Assembly: GCA_963576475.1 (NCBI GenBank)
Contig: OY754987.1
Coordinates: forward strand, 8,414,536 to 8,478,535
Length of the DNA: 64,000 bases
Source of the DNA: Molanna angustata
Lineage: Eukaryota > Arthropoda > Insecta > Trichoptera > Molannidae
Reading direction: 5' to 3'
The translations under genes and the position numbers were made by a program. Shown here piece after piece: positions 34,858-49,305 of the stretch (within the stretch, counting starts at the first letter, position 1; the number at the start of each line of letters is the position of its first letter). The notes under the pieces were generated by a model, which saw nothing but the letters and a program-made list of their open reading frames with translations, was not told the DNA's origin and searched no databases.

Positions 34858-35277
34858 TAAGATTGTGTGTGATTGTCATACATAAATTATTGACAGCTTA
34901 GCAAGTTATTTTTTTTTCAGTTCAACAAGTTAGCGGCGTGATAATGATTATGTTGTGCATATTATATGTGTTTATTAGTTTAAATAATCAAAACAGATTA
35001 ATAGCTCTACATGTTAATAATTTTTTTATTTTTATTTATTTCTATCCAAAAATATACAGTATATATGAGATACAAAATATCTTAAGATAATATAAGCTTA
35101 TTCATACATAGTTAACATACAATGTAAATATAAGTTATTTCATTTCAATTAATATCAATTTACAACTTCACTGGTGCTTACATAGTTTAAGCCATATCTT
35201 TTTGTTTGTATCTTTGTTACTTTGTTGTTTATGTTATTGTCTTTTACGTTGTTTATTTATAGATACATTTACATATA
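34858..35277. other. AT-rich interior of unit 1
   Basis: No gene or classified repeat recognised. Confidence 0.4.
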
Positions 35278-36282
35278 CTAGTTGCATGTAACACATGAGA
35301 TCCAACTGTCGATAGCGATAGTATGTATAGTTGAAGAATATGTACCAAACTATAAACCCATAAATACAAATTATTGAATATTTTCAGATATTTTGTTTTC
35401 TATACAACATATATTATGTAGGTATGTATGTCAAGATAGGATAGTATGGAGGAAGTTCCTTTTTTCCTACCCAGAATATGAAAATAGCATGATGGTATGT
35501 ATGTATGTTTGGAGATGAAGTATCAAACTACATATTAAGTCTTCTTACATATTGTGTATAGGCGACTTCCATACAAAATGTATGAAGCGATGTCGTCACT
35601 TAATTCAATTTTTAAAAAAATTGTTAAAAAAAATTGAGATCTTCTACTACAATGTTAATATTTTTTATAGAAAATTAAATTATCTAGTTGGGGTGTTTCG
35701 GCTTTTTTCGATAATTGTATAAGTTTTGGAAATATAGGCAGTTAAACTCATAAATTTATCATAAAAAAAAAATTTTTCTTATTAAAAATTGTTTGAGAAA
35801 CCCTGTAATTTTTTTGAAAAAATTTATTTGAGATTTTTTATATTTCTATGTTTGTACCAATTTTCAGCGTTCTAGCTTATATGGTTTCTGAGATATATGG
35901 AAAAATAAAATAAAAATTCAAAAGTTGATAACCCCTGACTGAAACAAAAATTCAAAATTCTGAGTATTAAATTTTTGTAGGCCTATAACTGTGTATATAT
36001 TCTGAAATTTTGGGCTCTGTAAATTGAGCGGATCAAAAGTTATAAGGGAGGGGGACACACACACACACACACAGACACACGAAATGTTCTACTCCGAATT
36101 CTGAGTAAATCCGTGTATGGAACATATATGCTGCGAAGCCTCTAAGTTGGTGTTTTTTGACTTCAAAGTTGGAAAAGCCGTGAAAAAAGTAGACCTCTCC
36201 ATACAAATCTCGCGTATCCTGGCTTGATACATTGTCGATATGTTAAGAGAACAAAGTTCTCCTGAACAAATCGACAGTTGGA
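35278..36282 (-). mobile_element. HINE copy H3, full length
   Basis: Reversed complete element from CTAGTTGCATGTAACACATG to AACAAATCGACAGTTGGA. The microsatellite (ACACACACAC ACAGACACAC) is short, at ~36054-36080. The 5' flank is T rather than A, unlike copies A and C-E. Confidence 0.8.
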
Positions 36283-36599
36283 ATATTAGTCCATGTACAT
36301 ACATACGCTACGCATTCAAACGTATGCATCTTTCCTTCTAAATACAATATTTCATTTTGAGTCATGCACACACAACCAAAAATTGTGGAAATAAATTATT
36401 TGTTTCACTTTTTTTCAATTTCAAATAATATGATGTTTGTATCCGCTTCATCTTTGAACTTAAAAAATCGATCACATTTCCTCTTACCGTAATCTTCTCA
36501 ATTTGCCTAAGATACAACAGCGATATATACTTTGTCACTTCTATACAATACGCTCTTTAACCCTATGTAATTCACCGCAGTAGGTACGTTAAAACCAAA

Positions 36600-37140
36600 T
36601 TCACCTATTTATCTAATCACGGCCTATCGCTTCGATCTGCTGAACGTACTACATTAAGTATCCCAATATACAACACTGAATTTTTCAACTCAACCTTTGA
36701 AGTATGTTCAGCAAGACTCTGGAATAATTTGAGTCCTGATATAAATAACTTCGTCAAACTTGCTTTCCATTTTCAAGAAAAGACTAAAGCAGGGATATCT
36801 CTCCGAAAATACCTGATCCCTCTCCTTTTCCTTCCTTCCCTTTGCTACGTAATATTTACTAAAGAAGGAATATTTACCCCTTGACACCTGATCTCGGTTT
36901 CCTCTTCTTGTTCTTTCCCAATCCTTTTTTTTTGTTATGCTATTATTTTATTTTTCTTATTGTTTATCTTGGTGTTATGTATATTTTCTTTGTTCTTTTT
37001 TAGCTTTCATTTTTTGTTGATGTAGGTACATATATAATTCTGTCAATCTGGTTGTTTGGAAAAAAATGCCTAATGGCAATAAGCCCGCTAGTGTGCTTTA
37101 TATTTGTTTATATTATGTACAAAAAGATAAATAAATAAAT
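36600..37140 (+). pseudogene. LINE ORF2 C-terminus with (TAAA)n tail
   Basis: An open frame from ~36612 to 36884 reads SNHGLSLRSAERTTLSIPIY, then CSARLWNNLSPDINNFVKL and AFHFQEKTKAG. The ARLWNNLSPxI motif marks the ORF2 C-terminus of Jockey/CR1-like LINEs. A 3' UTR and GATAAATAAATAAATATG tail close it near 37140. No RT part is present. The same segment lies in copy 2. Confidence 0.7.
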
Positions 37141-37387
37141 ATGAATTTTATTCTTATTATTAGGACGCGTTTCGCCTAGTAAGGGCCTTATATTTTCTGT
37201 CTATAAAATATACTTAGGTTTTAACATCAAGATGACACAATAATTAGATATGTTTAGCTCAAATTTAATGTCACGGATTATTGCGCTAAAAATCAGATGA
37301 ACATATTATCCACATCTCAAAATGAAGAATATCTATTATTAAAAAGAAGGCTACGACTATTTACACGACTCAATCATAGACGAAAAC

Positions 37388-37645
37388 CAAAAATAACCAC
37401 AGAAAACGCAGATAAATCAAGTTATAAAAATATTTACCTTTGTTTATACTCTGTTATAATTGTAGATCTCGATAAAAAAATGATTTATAAAATTAAGTAA
37501 ATGTAATGAGATGCCTATATTATTTATTTTTTCTTCAAGTTGGTTTCCATGATGCATTTTTATGACCATTGAAAAAATGACAAAGGTAAATATTTTTGTA
37601 TTTTGATTTATCTGCGCTTTCTATGGTTATAAATGACCCAAAAAC
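37388..37645. repeat. Diverged inverted repeat with AAATATTTACC arms
   Basis: AACGCAGATAAATCAAGTTA ... AAAATATTTACCTTTG at 37388-37445 is mirrored by CAAAGGTAAATATTTTTGTA ... TTTATCTGCGCTTTC at 37577-37640. The arms are ~60 bp with a spacer of ~130 bp. Possibly a MITE; no ends or target duplication resolved. Confidence 0.5.
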
Positions 37646-37688
37646 ATAGACGACGTCAGAAAATTTGTCGTGTAAATAGACACTTTTT

Positions 37689-37711
37689 GGCGGGAAAACG
37701 CTTTTCCCGCC
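37689..37711. repeat. GC-rich perfect hairpin
   Basis: GGCGGGAAAA-CGC-TTTTCCCGCC: a 10-bp stem with a 3-nt loop in very AT-rich surroundings, conserved in copy 2 at 48061-48083. Confidence 0.8.
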
Positions 37712-38933
37712 AATTCCGGTCGTAAAAATAGTGGCACCGTAAAAAGAAAATAATGATAGACTTAAGACAATTATTTTGAAAGAACAACCTTTAATTCTTA
37801 ATATTACGAAATACATTATTAAAACTGAATTACTAACTCATGCACCATATTATAATAAATTCCCTCGAGGTTACTTTAATATAGTTATCGTTTTCTACAT
37901 TTTAAACAATTACGATACACCCTATAAGTTAAAAAATACGCTATCAATTATTTTTTTCTAAATGGCATATACGACATACTTAGTAGGTATACATTGCAGA
38001 TAATATTGAATCATTTTGTGCAAAATATTTGGCAGAAGAAAATAATTATTGTTTTACGTATATATTTTAATAAATAATTTAACATAAAAATGTTTACGAA
38101 TAACAAATATTTTTCAATTATTTTGTGTATATTTTGATGATTTTATTTCAATTAAGATACATAGGTTAGACTTAAATCACTCAAAAAGTATAGTAAAACG
38201 TTTTAGACTTCAATGTATCTCTATATACTTAGTGCAGATCATTGAACAAATTAGTAAGTACTTGGAGTAAGTTACTTTTTAATTGTTTGTGCGGAATGTT
38301 TAGTTTTAATATATCTTTCATTATGTTAAGAGTTATGTACACTTAATTAACTTTTTAATTGTTTGTGTAAATGTTTAGTTTTAATATCTCTTACATTATT
38401 TTAAGTATAGATCATTGAACTATTCAGTACTTATGTAGTGTGAGTTACATACACTACAATTACTTTTTAATTGTCTGTGCGGAATGTTTATTTTTGATAT
38501 CTCTATATTATACATATGTGCAGATCATCGCACTACATAATGTTAAGATATTTATAAAAAGATTTGACAAATACGACTAGATCAGGGGCAAGTCCGGCCA
38601 AGAAGTGAAATCCTGGATATAATTATATTAGATATCTTAAGATATTATAGAATCCACATGAAAATTATATCCTTGATATGGGTAATCGTGAGGGTTTTGA
38701 TTTCACCGATTGACGGGACTTGTCTCCTTGAGTTTAAAATACATTAAATATCTGTTGTGCATAAAAATAATACAACTTAGTGCAGAATATTTCTTACCCA
38801 ATAAACTTTCAGTTTCGGAAATTAAATGATGTAAGTGCGTATTTTTAAATAACAAACCCGCATTCATGAAAAAAAAATACCTGATGTTATTGATCACATG
38901 GCTATTCTCATGATTTTACCAACCAAATACGTG
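37712..38933. other. AT-rich interior of unit 1 with a loose tandem repeat
   Basis: No gene. Bases ~38205-38530 contain three to four loose units (TTTTTAATTGTTTGTGCGGA, ATGTTTAGTTTTAATATCTC, AGATCATTGAAC) of ~110-120 bp. Confidence 0.5.
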
Positions 38934-39076
38934 GACAGTATGGAGGTCAGTCCTCTTTTCCAACCCGGAATATGAAAACAGCCTGATGGTATGTATGTAT
39001 GTTTGGAGATAAAGTAACAAACTATAAGGTCTTCTTACATAATATATTGTGTAATGTGTATAGACGACTACCATAC

Positions 39077-39515
39077 CATACTTAGGAAGCATGTTTCAGC
39101 GTGATGGAAGATTGGAAAAAGATATTGAAAGGAGAGTAACGGCAGGTAATAGAGTGAATTGTACGTTAAAATCTATAATGGCTGACCCAATTATTGAAAG
39201 AAATATCGTAAGTAAGATTAAAATAAATGCCCTAAGGTGGTTCGGCCACATAGAACGAATGAAAGATGACCGTCTGACAAAAAAAGTATACAAGTCTGAT
39301 AAAAGAGGAACGAAAAGTAGAGGTCGGCCAATAAAAATTTGGCACGATCACATAAATGGGATTTTGAAAGATGGTGATGTTAGAAGTAAGAATAATAGAA
39401 GAGCGTGTATGAGACGATGTATGAACGTGAATGAAGCGAGGAAGGTATTTAAGTCTGGCATTCGGTTCTCTCTGCCTACCCCAAATAGGGAAATGGAGTG
39501 ATGGTATGGCTATGG
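39077..39515 (+). mobile_element. 5'-truncated RTE-like LINE inserted in HINE, 11-bp target duplication
   Basis: GACTACCATAC lies on both sides (39066-39076 and 39516-39526) and is part of the interrupted HINE. The insert is 439 bp and encodes the ORF2 C-terminus described next. It ends GATGGTATGGCTATGG. Confidence 0.85.
39091..39501 (+). pseudogene. RTE-like LINE ORF2 C-terminus, open frame of 136 codons
   Basis: Motifs are INALRWFGHIERMKDDRLTK, the SRGRPIKIWHDHINGIL block and RRACMRRCMNVNEARKVF. LRWFGHxxRM followed by GRPxxxWxDxI is the tail of RTE-like ORF2 and lies after the RT core. The ATG is incidental because the protein starts within the domain. The stop is at 39499-39501, 14 bases before the 3' target duplication. 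The open frame and intact target duplication suggest a recent insertion. A copy 10372 bases downstream has the same frame, so the insertion preceded the duplication. Relatives: 12480-12640. Confidence 0.8.
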
Positions 39516-40224
39516 GACTACCATACAAATTGTATGAAGCGAAGTCGTCACTAAATTCAATTTCAATAAAAATTGTTAAAAAGAAATTGAGATGTACTGC
39601 TACAATGTTAATATTTTTTATAGAAAATTAAATTATCTAGTTGGGCTATTTCGGCTTTTTTCGATATTTTTTAAAAATTTGGAAATATAGGCCGTTAAAC
39701 ACATAAAAAAATGTGTTTCCTAATAAAAAATGTTTGAGAAACTCAAGAATTATTTTTAAAAAACTTATTTGAGATTATGTATTTGTCTATTTGTGATACC
39801 AATTTTCAGCGTTCTAGCTTTTATGGTTTCTGAGATATATGGAAAAATAAAGTAAAAATTCAAAAGTTGATAACCCCTGACTGAAACCAAAATTCAAAAT
39901 TCTGAGTATAAAAGTTTTGTAGGCCTATTACTATTTATATATTCTGAAATTTTGGGCTCTGTGCATTGAGCGAATCAAATGTTATAAGGGCGGGGGACAC
40001 ACAGACGTCATGACACACAAAATATAGATAGATAAAAAATATCAAATTGATGTTTTCAAAAAAATTCTAGAAATTCTCAAACATTTTTATTAATAAAAAT
40101 GTTTATCATGATAAATTTATGTGTTTAACTGCCTATATTTCCAAAGTTTTTAAAAATATCGAAACAAGGCGAAACACCAAAACGAGATAATTTAATTTTC
40201 TATAAAAAATATTAACATTGCAAT

Positions 40225-40735
40225 AGTAAGTAAGTAGGTACGCGCATCAGAGTAACAATAAACAAATTGATAGTTTTATGAACGATGTAAAAATAAAAGT
40301 AAGTAGGTACGCGCATGAGAGAGTAACAATAATCAAATCAACATATAGTATGAACTTTGTAAAACTGAAAGTAAGTAGGTACGCGCACGAGAGAGAATAG
40401 GTATCAATACATATATCGACAGTTGTATGAAGTCGTAAAAATAAAAGTAAGTAGGTACGCGCTTTTTCAAGGCAATATTTAAAATGCGTTGAATTGTATT
40501 CATTTTATCGCGAAGGTCACAGAGACATGTTAGAACAGTATTGAGCGCGGACGCAAGACGATCGGAGCCATATATATAAATCACCTTCAAAATATACTCC
40601 GAACAAATCTCCGTGCGGCCAAGGTCAACATGTAATATTTTGCCGCGGATGCAAAACGATCGGTGGCTTAGTAAAAATATACACCTTCAAAATATACACT
40701 GAATAAATCTCCGTGCGGCCAATGGTTGAACTAAT
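40225..40735. repeat. Right subterminal repeats of unit 1
   Basis: AGTAAGTAGGTACGCGCA occurs four times at ~70-bp spacing (40228-40458). CTCCGTGCGGCCAA and CACCTTCAAAATATACWC occur twice at 40573-40728, each near ACGATCGG. Such arrays beside the ends resemble transposase-binding subterminal repeats, but this is inference. Confidence 0.7.
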
Positions 40736-40930
40736 AATATTCATTTCAAGATATTTTGATATTTTTTTTGCTTCCATGTAAATTTTTGCCAGTTGATTCT
40801 CTATGGTATAAGCAACAGAAAGGTAGTTTTTGGCGTGAAAATTATCTTGCGTCCGTATACCGGACGCGAAAAGTTGGTGGACGCAACAACCCTATACGAA
40901 TTTCACATAGGTGACGCAACAAGTATTGCG

Positions 40931-41130
40931 NNNNNNNNNNNNNNNNNNNNNNNNNNNNNNNNNNNNNNNNNNNNNNNNNNNNNNNNNNNNNNNNNNNNNN
41001 NNNNNNNNNNNNNNNNNNNNNNNNNNNNNNNNNNNNNNNNNNNNNNNNNNNNNNNNNNNNNNNNNNNNNNNNNNNNNNNNNNNNNNNNNNNNNNNNNNNN
41101 NNNNNNNNNNNNNNNNNNNNNNNNNNNNNN
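40931..41130. other. Assembly gap of 200 N
   Basis: The gap starts exactly where copy 2 enters a (TA)n tract (51305), so a (TA)n of unknown length is probably missing. The round length suggests a placeholder. Confidence 0.95.
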
Positions 41131-41943
<813 letters not shown>

Positions 41944-41973
41944 ACATATTTCACCCGTGAAAACATCAAATAT

Positions 41974-41976
<3 letters not shown>

Positions 41977-42050
<74 letters not shown>

Positions 42051-42052
42051 TA
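41977..42052. repeat. (TA)n tract left of duplicated unit 2
   Basis: Short (TA)n with one AA interruption, directly before GATCCCAC. Confidence 0.95.
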
Positions 42053-44096
42053 GATCCCACTACATTTTTTGCGTCCGCCAAATATCCGACAGATCGGCGT
42101 CCACCACTTCTACTTATTATTTTAGGTTTATGTCAGTGAATTTAGAGCTATTTGTTGCTCACAATCATTGTAGCCATAAGGTTTTTCTTGTAAATTGAAA
42201 AATATAAATATTCAGTTTTATCCTATTTTGGTACGTTTGACACATCATTTTCATACTTGCGTCCATGTGTATATTTTTTGTATATTTTACAAATATCTTC
42301 CTATAGTTTTCACGTCCATTTTTTTATCTTTATTACTGCGTCCGGTGTATATTTTTTGTATATTTTATATATTTCTTCATATAGTTTTCACGTCCATTTT
42401 TCTATCTTTATTACTACTTCCGGTGTATATTAAAAAACTTTCCTATGCATAATTGACATCATACTTGCGTCCATGTGTATATTTTTCGATATTTTATATA
42501 TTTCGTATATTTTATATAGTTTTCACGTCCATTTGTTCTAGCTTTATTACAACGCCTTCTGTACACAGGTGATTCTTAGTGTGTACATAAGTGCACTACA
42601 CTGCCTTCTAAAATTAATAAATATATATTATATAAAAAAAAACTTATTCAAAACACTTGCAAAAATACGTTATAATGGTACCTAGTAACTTTGTTAGTAG
42701 ATGCGTGTTTGTATATAGCGCCAAAATTCGTATATTATAGGATTGTGTGCATAATTTATATGAACGTAATTTTTCTACATATTATCTCATACTAATACGA
42801 AATTTTGCCGATCCGTGATTGTGAGCGACACAGATAGCGCTTCATTGGTATGTGTTAGAAAAGGACAGAACACTGTCCCGGTCCGTGCTTTGCTCCAGAC
42901 ATGCGTATTGAAGACAATACTGTCCATAATGAGTTAACATCAACATGCGTAATAACAACATTTTACTTATTATTTGTAAGGATTATTTTACATTAACTTA
43001 CGTACAATGTTATGACAAACATCTCTGGTGTGATTGTGAAGTTTGTCCAAATGTTCATTAGTGTCAGAGTAAAATTAAAAACATCTTTTGTAATATCAAT
43101 AAGGATATTAAAAAAAATATATCAATTAAATTGCTCGTTCTATATTATAGGGATGTTTATTTCAATGTCGATGTACTGATATTATCAATTTAACAACTAT
43201 GTTTTTTTAAATACCTACGATGTTTAGAAACATATTGTGAATTATTGTTCAATTTATTGACAGCTTACTGTTGAGTCCAACGGTGTTTTTATACGCAGTT
43301 TTGAAGAAAACTACATTATTATAACATAAGACCATCTCAATGTTTTTTCAACGATGTTACACCAACGAACATTTGATCTCCTCTATCCTAGAGTTTTATA
43401 CAATCTTGTAATCGAAAGGCATGCACAAATGTAAGAGCGTTGAACTTTTTTTTTAATTTTCATATAGATATCAACCGGGAGTATAACATCTAGGATTTTA
43501 TGAATCTTTTATATATTTTGAAGAACTCGTATATTATACAAATAACAAAAGTTTTTATTTGATTTTTTTGTTGTGATATATTTAGTCAAAAGCTAATTTT
43601 GTGTTAAAAAATGTTGGGGAAATTCATTATTTAAATATTATATAAAACACACTACATAGGTACCTACTTTGTTTAATGTCACTATTTATTAGATGAAGTA
43701 CTTACGTACTAGGTACATCATATAAATTTAATATGTACCCAAACATTATTTCTTTCAAAATAAATAATAGAATAAAACAAAATTCAAAGGCTCGCCATTG
43801 AAAAAATATATAAATATAAAAATAATAATAAATACTTCCTTGCACCCTGCGCATGTGGCCATTTCATTGCTATTCGACAATTTCATCTAATTTATTTACC
43901 TAGTATTTCCAGCCCCGATAAGCAAGAGTTACGTGAGAAATAATTTTAAATAAATTTATAAGCATGAATGTAGATACCTACATATTATGTTTATGTAAAA
44001 ATGAACTGCAGATAATTTCAATCACTAGCCGCCTATGCTTCTGATCGTGGTACATAATCAATAATCAGAGTATCTATCGTCCGAATATGGGCTCCG

Positions 44097-46654
44097 GTTT
44101 TTCTATTTGACTTCAAAGTTGGAAAAACCGTAAAAAATATAGACCCTACATACAAATATCGCGTATCCTGGCTTGAAACATTGCCGATATGTTAAGAGAA
44201 CAAAGTTCTTTTAAACAAATTGATGGTTGGATCAATATTTAGGAACTAAAACACTGAACGAAAATGAATATCAATATTCGATGGATACCTCGACTATTAT
44301 AAATTAGATCATTTTTAAAGAAACTAACACACTGAACGAAAATCAATATTCGATTGAAATCTTGACTATTATAAAACTAGTTGCATGAAACACATGAGAT
44401 CCAACTGTCGATAGCGATAGTATGTATAGTTGAAGAATAAGTACCAAACTATAAAATCATTAATCCAAATTATTGAATATTTTAAGATATTTTGTTTTTT
44501 ATACTAGTTGCATGTAACACATGAGATCCAACTGTCGATAGTGATAGTATGTACAGTTGAAGAATAGGTAAGTACGAAACTATAAACCCATAAATACAAA
44601 TTATTTAATATTTTAAGATATTTGGTTTTCTATACAACACATGTACCTAGGTATGTATGTCAAGATAGGATAGTATGGAGGTCAGTCCTTTGATCCTACC
44701 CAGAATATGAAAACAGCATGATGGTATGTATGTATGTTGGGAGATTAGTATCAAATTATTAAGTCTTCTTAGATATTGTGAGTAGGCTACTTCCATACAA
44801 ATTGTATGAAGCAATGTCGTCACTAAATTCAATTTTTATAAAAATTATTAAAAAAAATTTGAGATGTGCTAATACAATCTAATATTTTTTATAGAAAATT
44901 AAATTATCTAGTTGGGGTATTTCGGCTTTTTTAAAAAGATATTTTTAAAAAGTTTGGAAATATAGGCAGTTAATCTCATAAATTTATCATAAAAAAAATA
45001 TTTTTATTAATAAAAAATGTTTGAGAAACCCTGGAATTAAAAAAAAAAAAATTGAGATTTTGTATTTGTCTATGTTCATACCAATTTTCAGCTTTCTAGC
45101 TTTTATGGTTTCTGAGATGTATGGAAAAATAAACCAAAATTTCAAAAGTTGATAACCCCTGACTGAAACAAAAATTCACAATTCTGAGTATAAAAGTTTT
45201 GTAGACCTGTAAATATTCATATATTCTACTAAGATTGTGTGTGATTGTCATACATAAATTATTGACAGCTTAGCAAGTTATTTTTTTTTCAGTTCAACAA
45301 GTTAGCGGCGTGATAATGATTATGTTGTGCATATTATATGTGTTTATTAGTTTAAATAATCAAAACAGATTAATAGCTCTACATGTTAATAATTTTTTTA
45401 TTTTTATTTATTTCTATCCAAAAATATACAGTATATATGAGATACAAAATATCTTAAGATAATATAAGCTTATTCATACATAGTTAACATACAATGTAAA
45501 TATAAGTTATTTCATTTCAATTAATATCAATTTACAACTTCACTGGTGCTTACATAGTTTAAGCCATATCTTTTTGTTTGTATCTTTGTTACTTTGTTGT
45601 TTATGTTATTGTCTTTTACGTTGTTTATTTATAGATACATTTACATATACTAGTTGCATGTAACACATGAGATCCAACTGTCGATAGCGATAGTATGTAT
45701 AGTTGAAGAATATGTACCAAACTATAAACCCATAAATACAAATTATTGAATATTTTCAGATATTTTGTTTTCTATACAACATATATTATGTAGGTATGTA
45801 TGTCAAGATAGGATAGTATGGAGGAAGTTCCTTTTTTCCTACCCAGAATATGAAAATAGCATGATGGTATGTATGTATGTTTGGAGATGAAGTATCAAAC
45901 TACATATTAAGTCTTCTTACATATTGTGTATAGGCGACTTCCATACAAAATGTATGAAGCGATGTCGTCACTTAATTCAATTTTTAAAAAAATTGTTAAA
46001 AAAAATTGAGATCTTCTACTACAATGTTAATATTTTTTATAGAAAATTAAATTATCTAGTTGGGGTGTTTCGGCTTTTTTCGATAATTGTATAAGTTTTG
46101 GAAATATAGGCAGTTAAACTCATAAATTTATCATAAAAAAAAAATTTTTCTTATTAAAAATTGTTTGAGAAACCCTGTAATTTTTTTGAAAAAATTTATT
46201 TGAGATTTTTTATATTTCTATGTTTGTACCAATTTTCAGCGTTCTAGCTTATATGGTTTCTGAGATATATGGAAAAATAAAATAAAAATTCAAAAGTTGA
46301 TAACCCCTGACTGAAACAAAAATTCAAAATTCTGAGTATTAAATTTTTGTAGGCCTATAACTGTGTATATATTCTGAAATTTTGGGCTCTGTAAATTGAG
46401 CGGATCAAAAGTTATAAGGGAGGGGGACACACACACACACACACAGACACACGAAATGTTCTACTCCGAATTCTGAGTAAATCCGTGTATGGAACATATA
46501 TGCTGCGAAGCCTCTAAGTTGGTGTTTTTTGACTTCAAAGTTGGAAAAGCCGTGAAAAAAGTAGACCTCTCCATACAAATCTCGCGTATCCTGGCTTGAT
46601 ACATTGTCGATATGTTAAGAGAACAAAGTTCTCCTGAACAAATCGACAGTTGGA
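44097..46654 (-). mobile_element. HINE copies H0-H3 in unit 2
   Basis: These are the same four insertions as in unit 1: H0 at 44097-44230, H1 at 44377-44502, H2 at 44504-45229 and H3 at 45650-46654. No structural difference was seen between the two sets. Confidence 0.8.
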
Positions 46655-46971
46655 ATATTAGTCCATGTACATACATACGCTACGCATTCAAACGTATGCA
46701 TCTTTCCTTCTAAATACAATATTTCATTTTGAGTCATGCACACACAACCAAAAATTGTGGAAATAAATTATTTGTTTCACTTTTTTTCAATTTCAAATAA
46801 TATGATGTTTGTATCCGCTTCATCTTTGAACTTAAAAAATCGATCACATTTCCTCTTACCGTAATCTTCTCAATTTGCCTAAGATACAACAGCGATATAT
46901 ACTTTGTCACTTCTATACAATACGCTCTTTAACCCTATGTAATTCACCGCAGTAGGTACGTTAAAACCAAA

Positions 46972-47512
46972 TTCACCTATTTATCTAATCACGGCCTATC
47001 GCTTCGATCTGCTGAACGTACTACATTAAGTATCCCAATATACAACACTGAATTTTTCAACTCAACCTTTGAAGTATGTTCAGCAAGACTCTGGAATAAT
47101 TTGAGTCCTGATATAAATAACTTCGTCAAACTTGCTTTCCATTTTCAAGAAAAGACTAAAGCAGGGATATCTCTCCGAAAATACCTGATCCCTCTCCTTT
47201 TCCTTCCTTCCCTTTGCTACGTAATATTTACTAAAGAAGGAATATTTACCCCTTGACACCTGATCTCGGTTTCCTCTTCTTGTTCTTTCCCAATCCTTTT
47301 TTTTTGTTATGCTATTATTTTATTTTTCTTATTGTTTATCTTGGTGTTATGTATATTTTCTTTGTTCTTTTTTAGCTTTCATTTTTTGTTGATGTAGGTA
47401 CATATATAATTCTGTCAATCTGGTTGTTTGGAAAAAAATGCCTAATGGCAATAAGCCCGCTAGTGTGCTTTATATTTGTTTATATTATGTACAAAAAGAT
47501 AAATAAATAAAT
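46972..47512 (+). pseudogene. LINE ORF2 C-terminus in unit 2
   Basis: Same frame and tail as 36600-37140, with ARLWNNLSPDINNF and GATAAATAAATAAATATG. Confidence 0.7.
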
Positions 47513-48060
47513 ATGAATTTTATTCTTATTATTAGGACGCGTTTCGCCTAGTAAGGGCCTTATATTTTCTGTCTATAAAATATACTTAGGTTTTAACATC
47601 AAGATGACACAATAATTAGATATGTTTAGCTCAAATTTAATGTCACGGATTATTGCGCTAAAAATCAGATGAACATATTATCCACATCTCAAAATGAAGA
47701 ATATCTATTATTAAAAAGAAGGCTACGACTATTTACACGACTCAATCATAGACGAAAACCAAAAATAACCACAGAAAACGCAGATAAATCAAGTTATAAA
47801 AATATTTACCTTTGTTTATACTCTGTTATAATTGTAGATCTCGATAAAAAAATGATTTATAAAATTAAGTAAATGTAATGAGATGCCTATATTATTTATT
47901 TTTTCTTCAAGTTGGTTTCCATGATGCATTTTTATGACCATTGAAAAAATGACAAAGGTAAATATTTTTGTATTTTGATTTATCTGCGCTTTCTATGGTT
48001 ATAAATGACCCAAAAACATAGACGACGTCAGAAAATTTGTCGTGTAAATAGACACTTTTT

Positions 48061-48083
48061 GGCGGGAAAACGCTTTTCCCGCC
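48061..48083. repeat. GC-rich perfect hairpin in unit 2
   Basis: Identical to 37689-37711. Confidence 0.8.
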
Positions 48084-49305
48084 AATTCCGGTCGTAAAAA
48101 TAGTGGCACCGTAAAAAGAAAATAATGATAGACTTAAGACAATTATTTTGAAAGAACAACCTTTAATTCTTAATATTACGAAATACATTATTAAAACTGA
48201 ATTACTAACTCATGCACCATATTATAATAAATTCCCTCGAGGTTACTTTAATATAGTTATCGTTTTCTACATTTTAAACAATTACGATACACCCTATAAG
48301 TTAAAAAATACGCTATCAATTATTTTTTTCTAAATGGCATATACGACATACTTAGTAGGTATACATTGCAGATAATATTGAATCATTTTGTGCAAAATAT
48401 TTGGCAGAAGAAAATAATTATTGTTTTACGTATATATTTTAATAAATAATTTAACATAAAAATGTTTACGAATAACAAATATTTTTCAATTATTTTGTGT
48501 ATATTTTGATGATTTTATTTCAATTAAGATACATAGGTTAGACTTAAATCACTCAAAAAGTATAGTAAAACGTTTTAGACTTCAATGTATCTCTATATAC
48601 TTAGTGCAGATCATTGAACAAATTAGTAAGTACTTGGAGTAAGTTACTTTTTAATTGTTTGTGCGGAATGTTTAGTTTTAATATATCTTTCATTATGTTA
48701 AGAGTTATGTACACTTAATTAACTTTTTAATTGTTTGTGTAAATGTTTAGTTTTAATATCTCTTACATTATTTTAAGTATAGATCATTGAACTATTCAGT
48801 ACTTATGTAGTGTGAGTTACATACACTACAATTACTTTTTAATTGTCTGTGCGGAATGTTTATTTTTGATATCTCTATATTATACATATGTGCAGATCAT
48901 CGCACTACATAATGTTAAGATATTTATAAAAAGATTTGACAAATACGACTAGATCAGGGGCAAGTCCGGCCAAGAAGTGAAATCCTGGATATAATTATAT
49001 TAGATATCTTAAGATATTATAGAATCCACATGAAAATTATATCCTTGATATGGGTAATCGTGAGGGTTTTGATTTCACCGATTGACGGGACTTGTCTCCT
49101 TGAGTTTAAAATACATTAAATATCTGTTGTGCATAAAAATAATACAACTTAGTGCAGAATATTTCTTACCCAATAAACTTTCAGTTTCGGAAATTAAATG
49201 ATGTAAGTGCGTATTTTTAAATAACAAACCCGCATTCATGAAAAAAAAATACCTGATGTTATTGATCACATGGCTATTCTCATGATTTTACCAACCAAAT
49301 ACGTG

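Larger units (their letters stand above)
38934..40230 (-). mobile_element. HINE copy H4, interrupted by a LINE and ending in an inverted piece
   Basis: Reversed family sequence (ACAGTATGGAGGTCAGTCCT ... GGGCTCTGTGCATTGAGC) is split by the insertion at 39077-39515. From ~40022 to 40230 the family continues in the opposite orientation (TTATGTGTTTAACTGCCTAT, CTATAAAAAATATTAACATT), so the copy folds back on itself. Confidence 0.7.
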
